Below, in pieces: positions 9,952-11,743 of a DNA stretch of 11,743 bases. The stretch covers positions 1 to 11,743 of the forward strand of contig CAYRGC010000028.1 of the NCBI GenBank assembly GCA_964423795.1, in the 5' to 3' direction. The DNA comes from CAYRGC01 sp964423795 (GTDB lineage Bacteria; Patescibacteriota; Gracilibacteria; Peribacterales; Peribacteraceae). The translations under genes were made by a program, and so were the position numbers. The notes beneath the pieces were generated by a model. It was not told the DNA's origin. It saw only the letters and a list, made by a program, of their open reading frames with translations, and ran no database searches. How positions within the stretch are numbered: the first letter of the stretch is position 1; every line of letters begins with the position of its first letter.

Positions 9952-11743
9952 TTAGTGTGTGTCCGTCACTCTCTCCATTAAGACGGCTGCTTCTGCACGC
10001 GTGAGGATGTCATCCGGACGGAAGGTGCGACGCTCGTTGGCATCACCAAAGATATACCCGAGTGCGGTCGCCTGATTGATGGCCGAAGCGTATGGGTGAC
10101 GCGAGGGGACATCGGTAAAAATTTGAGGAGTGGCATTGGTCGCAGGCAACTGACCGAGTGCTCCCAGGATCATCGTAACGGCTTCGGCGCGAGTGAGCGG
10201 GGCAAGTGGGGCACGGCGGGAAAATGGCAGGTCATACTCCCGCGCTAGGCGCATCCAGGGACGATGCCAGCTTTCCGGGGTGAGCTTCGCGGGCGAGAGA
10301 GATTTGGCGGAGAGCAACATGCGAGACATTTCCGCGATCCTCGCCGGAGCCTCGGGACGAAATTTTCTGAGAAGATTTCCGTGCAGATCCGCGTCACCGT
10401 GAACGATGCCTATTTTGGTGATCGCATAAATGGGATCTGCATACCAGCTTTGGAGCGGGACGTCGGTGTAGTAAAACGCATCTTCCATCAGAACCGACCT
10501 ATCGCCCGTTATCATGGGCAATGAGTGAAATTCTGCCTGCGTGGGAGTCTTCGACGGTCCGAACGGACTCACGGAAAAATCGGTAGGCAGAGGTGAGGCA
10601 TTCGGAGCCGGGGACCGCACAGGATTGGAAGAGGCAGGAGCAGCAAAATGATTGGGTGCCGCACTCGTCGAATCGGACGTGGCGGTGCTTCCTCTATTTC
10701 CGCTTCCGCGTCGACCTCCAGACGGCCTCTGCGCCTCTTCGGACGAAGACGAGGCGGCAGCCGTAGCATTCGTCACGGACTGCGCCGTGAGCGCGCGCGC
10801 CTCGTTACCCACACTGTCTCTGATCATGCCCGATCCGGGGACGACGTACTCGATCGTAACGGTCTGACTGACCGTCGCCGCCGTGGTGAGTGTGAGCGTG
10901 ACGGTAGTGCCCGAAACGGACACGGAAGAAACATCAACGGGGACGCCGCCGACGATGACGACGAAGTCGGTCGTCGCAGGCGTGGACGTGGCGTCGAGTG
11001 ATTCCGCATACGTGAGCGTGAGCGTTGCGCCATTGACCGACGCCGTTGAGAGAGCAGGCGCCGCGGAATCGTTCGTCACTGCCTGGCTGGAGAGGACGGC
11101 AGCATCGTTGCCTTGTTCGTCTTGAATACGCGTCGCGGTAAGCGCATAACTCACGACGACCGTAGAACTCAGCGGAACAGCGGACGCAAGAGTGAGCGTG
11201 ACGGTCGCGCTGGAAATGGAGACGGACGAAACGGAAATCGGCGTACCGTTCGCGGTCACGGTGAACGCGGTCGTTGCAGGAACGGAACCGCTGTCGAGCC
11301 CGGAATCGTACGTGAGCGCGAGCGTGTTGCCGTTGACAGTGGCAGTGGAAAGCACGGGGGCGACGCCGTCGATCACGAGTGCCTTGTTGGCACCGAGACT
11401 TCCGGATGCACCCGGGCTCGGGAGCGTGAGCGTCGCGACGTTACCGGCAGCGTCCAGGATCGTACCGCTGTTGAGCGCGAGCGAGGTCGTGGCGACGTAG
11501 TCGAGATCTGCCGAGCTGTCTCCCCTGCGGACGACGTACGTAAACGTGAGGCTGCTCGTGGTCGTGCCGGACACGTAGTTGATCACGGCGTCGGACGTTC
11601 CGGTCTCGAGCGTGAGCTGGGGCGTCCCCGTGACGAGCACGGCGGAAGAAAAGACCACCTGGATCGAGACCGACGAGCCGCTGCCGAGCGTGGCGTTCGT
11701 GGTGGACGACGTGATGCTCGTTACCGTCGGCACGGTCGCATCG
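9952..11743 (-). CDS. Surface protein with Ig-like/SWM repeats and SLH domains (5' end outside window)
   Basis: The frame is open to the right edge, so the N-terminus and any signal peptide are missing; the GTG at 11731-11733 is internal (DATVPTVTS continues upstream). Counting from that GTG: residues 1-125 form one Ig-like/adhesin-type repeat (SITSSTTNATLGSGSSV, then LDAAGNVATLTLP). Residues 126-225 and 226-325 are two homologous about 100-residue modules (LSTATVNG...SQAVTNDSAAP and LSTASVNG...SQSVTNATAA) of the SWM/SwmB repeat type. Then follow a Ser/Pro/Ala linker (326-415) and SLH repeats: 422-475 (YTDVPLQSWYADPIYAITKIGIV), a degenerate one at about 490-527 (LTRAEAVTMIL) and 539-588 (FTDVPSRHPYASAINQATALGYI, then FRPDDILTRAEAAVLM). 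SLH repeats usually anchor proteins to cell-wall polymers, so this is a cell-surface or S-layer-associated protein. It ends with TAA. Confidence 0.88.
   Translation of the reverse strand, partial: DATVPTVTSITSSTTNATLGSGSSVSIQVVFSSAVLVTGTPQLTLETGTSDAVINYVSGTTTSSLTFTYVVRRGDSSADLDYVATTSLALNSGTILDAAGNVATLTLPSPGASGSLGANKALVIDGVAPVLSTATVNGNTLALTYDSGLDSGSVPATTAFTVTANGTPISVSSVSISSATVTLTLASAVPLSSTVVVSYALTATRIQDEQGNDAAVLSSQAVTNDSAAPALSTASVNGATLTLTYAESLDATSTPATTDFVVIVGGVPVDVSSVSVSGTTVTLTLTTAATVSQTVTIEYVVPGSGMIRDSVGNEARALTAQSVTNATAAASSSSEEAQRPSGGRRGSGNRGSTATSDSTSAAPNHFAAPASSNPVRSPAPNASPLPTDFSVSPFGPSKTPTQAEFHSLPMITGDRSVLMEDAFYYTDVPLQSWYADPIYAITKIGIVHGDADLHGNLLRKFRPEAPARIAEMSRMLLSAKSLSPAKLTPESWHRPWMRLAREYDLPFSRRAPLAPLTRAEAVTMILGALGQLPATNATPQIFTDVPSRHPYASAINQATALGYIFGDANERRTFRPDDILTRAEAAVLMERVTDTH

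Noticed and set aside
1..11743. Use of TGA as a sense codon (Gracilibacteria/SR1 code)
   Set aside because: TGA falls exactly at canonical C-termini of L2, S14 and S8 and does not interrupt conserved frames.

Overview
The window is almost entirely minus-strand and bacterial. It carries most of a ribosomal protein operon of the S10/spc type, read from about 8150 down to position 1. The gene order is L3-L4-L23-L2-S19-L22-S3-L16-L29-S17-L14-L24-L5-S14-S8-L6, and L6 runs off the left edge. TGA is used as a stop codon (S8, S14, L5, L24, S17, L2), which argues against the SR1/Gracilibacteria code. The DNA is GC-rich. L3 comes first and no S10 gene precedes it. Several r-proteins have Lys/Ala/Ser-rich tails, S14 is the short zinc-binding type, and the flanking genes are not recognisable. 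A Patescibacteria (CPR)-like organism fits this (for example the Peribacteria/Peregrinibacteria or Parcubacteria range), but that placement is an inference and is not proven by the window.

Layout from right to left, in the direction of transcription. (1) 11743-9952: the 3' part of a surface protein with Ig-like/SWM-type repeats, a disordered Ser/Pro linker and C-terminal SLH repeats. (2) 9847-9281: an unrecognised 188-residue protein with a TTG start, preceded by two overlapping perfect palindromes. (3) 9261-8208: a small two-gene unit of unknown proteins, with a clear promoter (TTGAAG-17-TATAAT) and a strong intrinsic terminator. (4) 8188-7980: a promoter (TTGACG-17-TAAAGT) and a structured leader of about 175 nt. 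(5) 7979-1: the ribosomal protein operon.

Two features stand out. First, none of the 18 visible gene starts has a Shine-Dalgarno sequence. Most are preceded by pyrimidine-rich stretches, and S19 even carries CCTCCTT, which reads like the anti-SD itself. Second, a dispersed 25-26 bp repeat sits in four intergenic gaps, and in every case its first three bases are the TGA stop codon of the upstream gene (L2, L24, S14, S8). Most other operon genes stop with TAA. Other spacers hold perfect hairpins or 7- and 9-nt tandem repeats. The operon therefore looks like a standard gene set whose spacers have been colonised by small repeats and whose translation starts do not rely on SD pairing.
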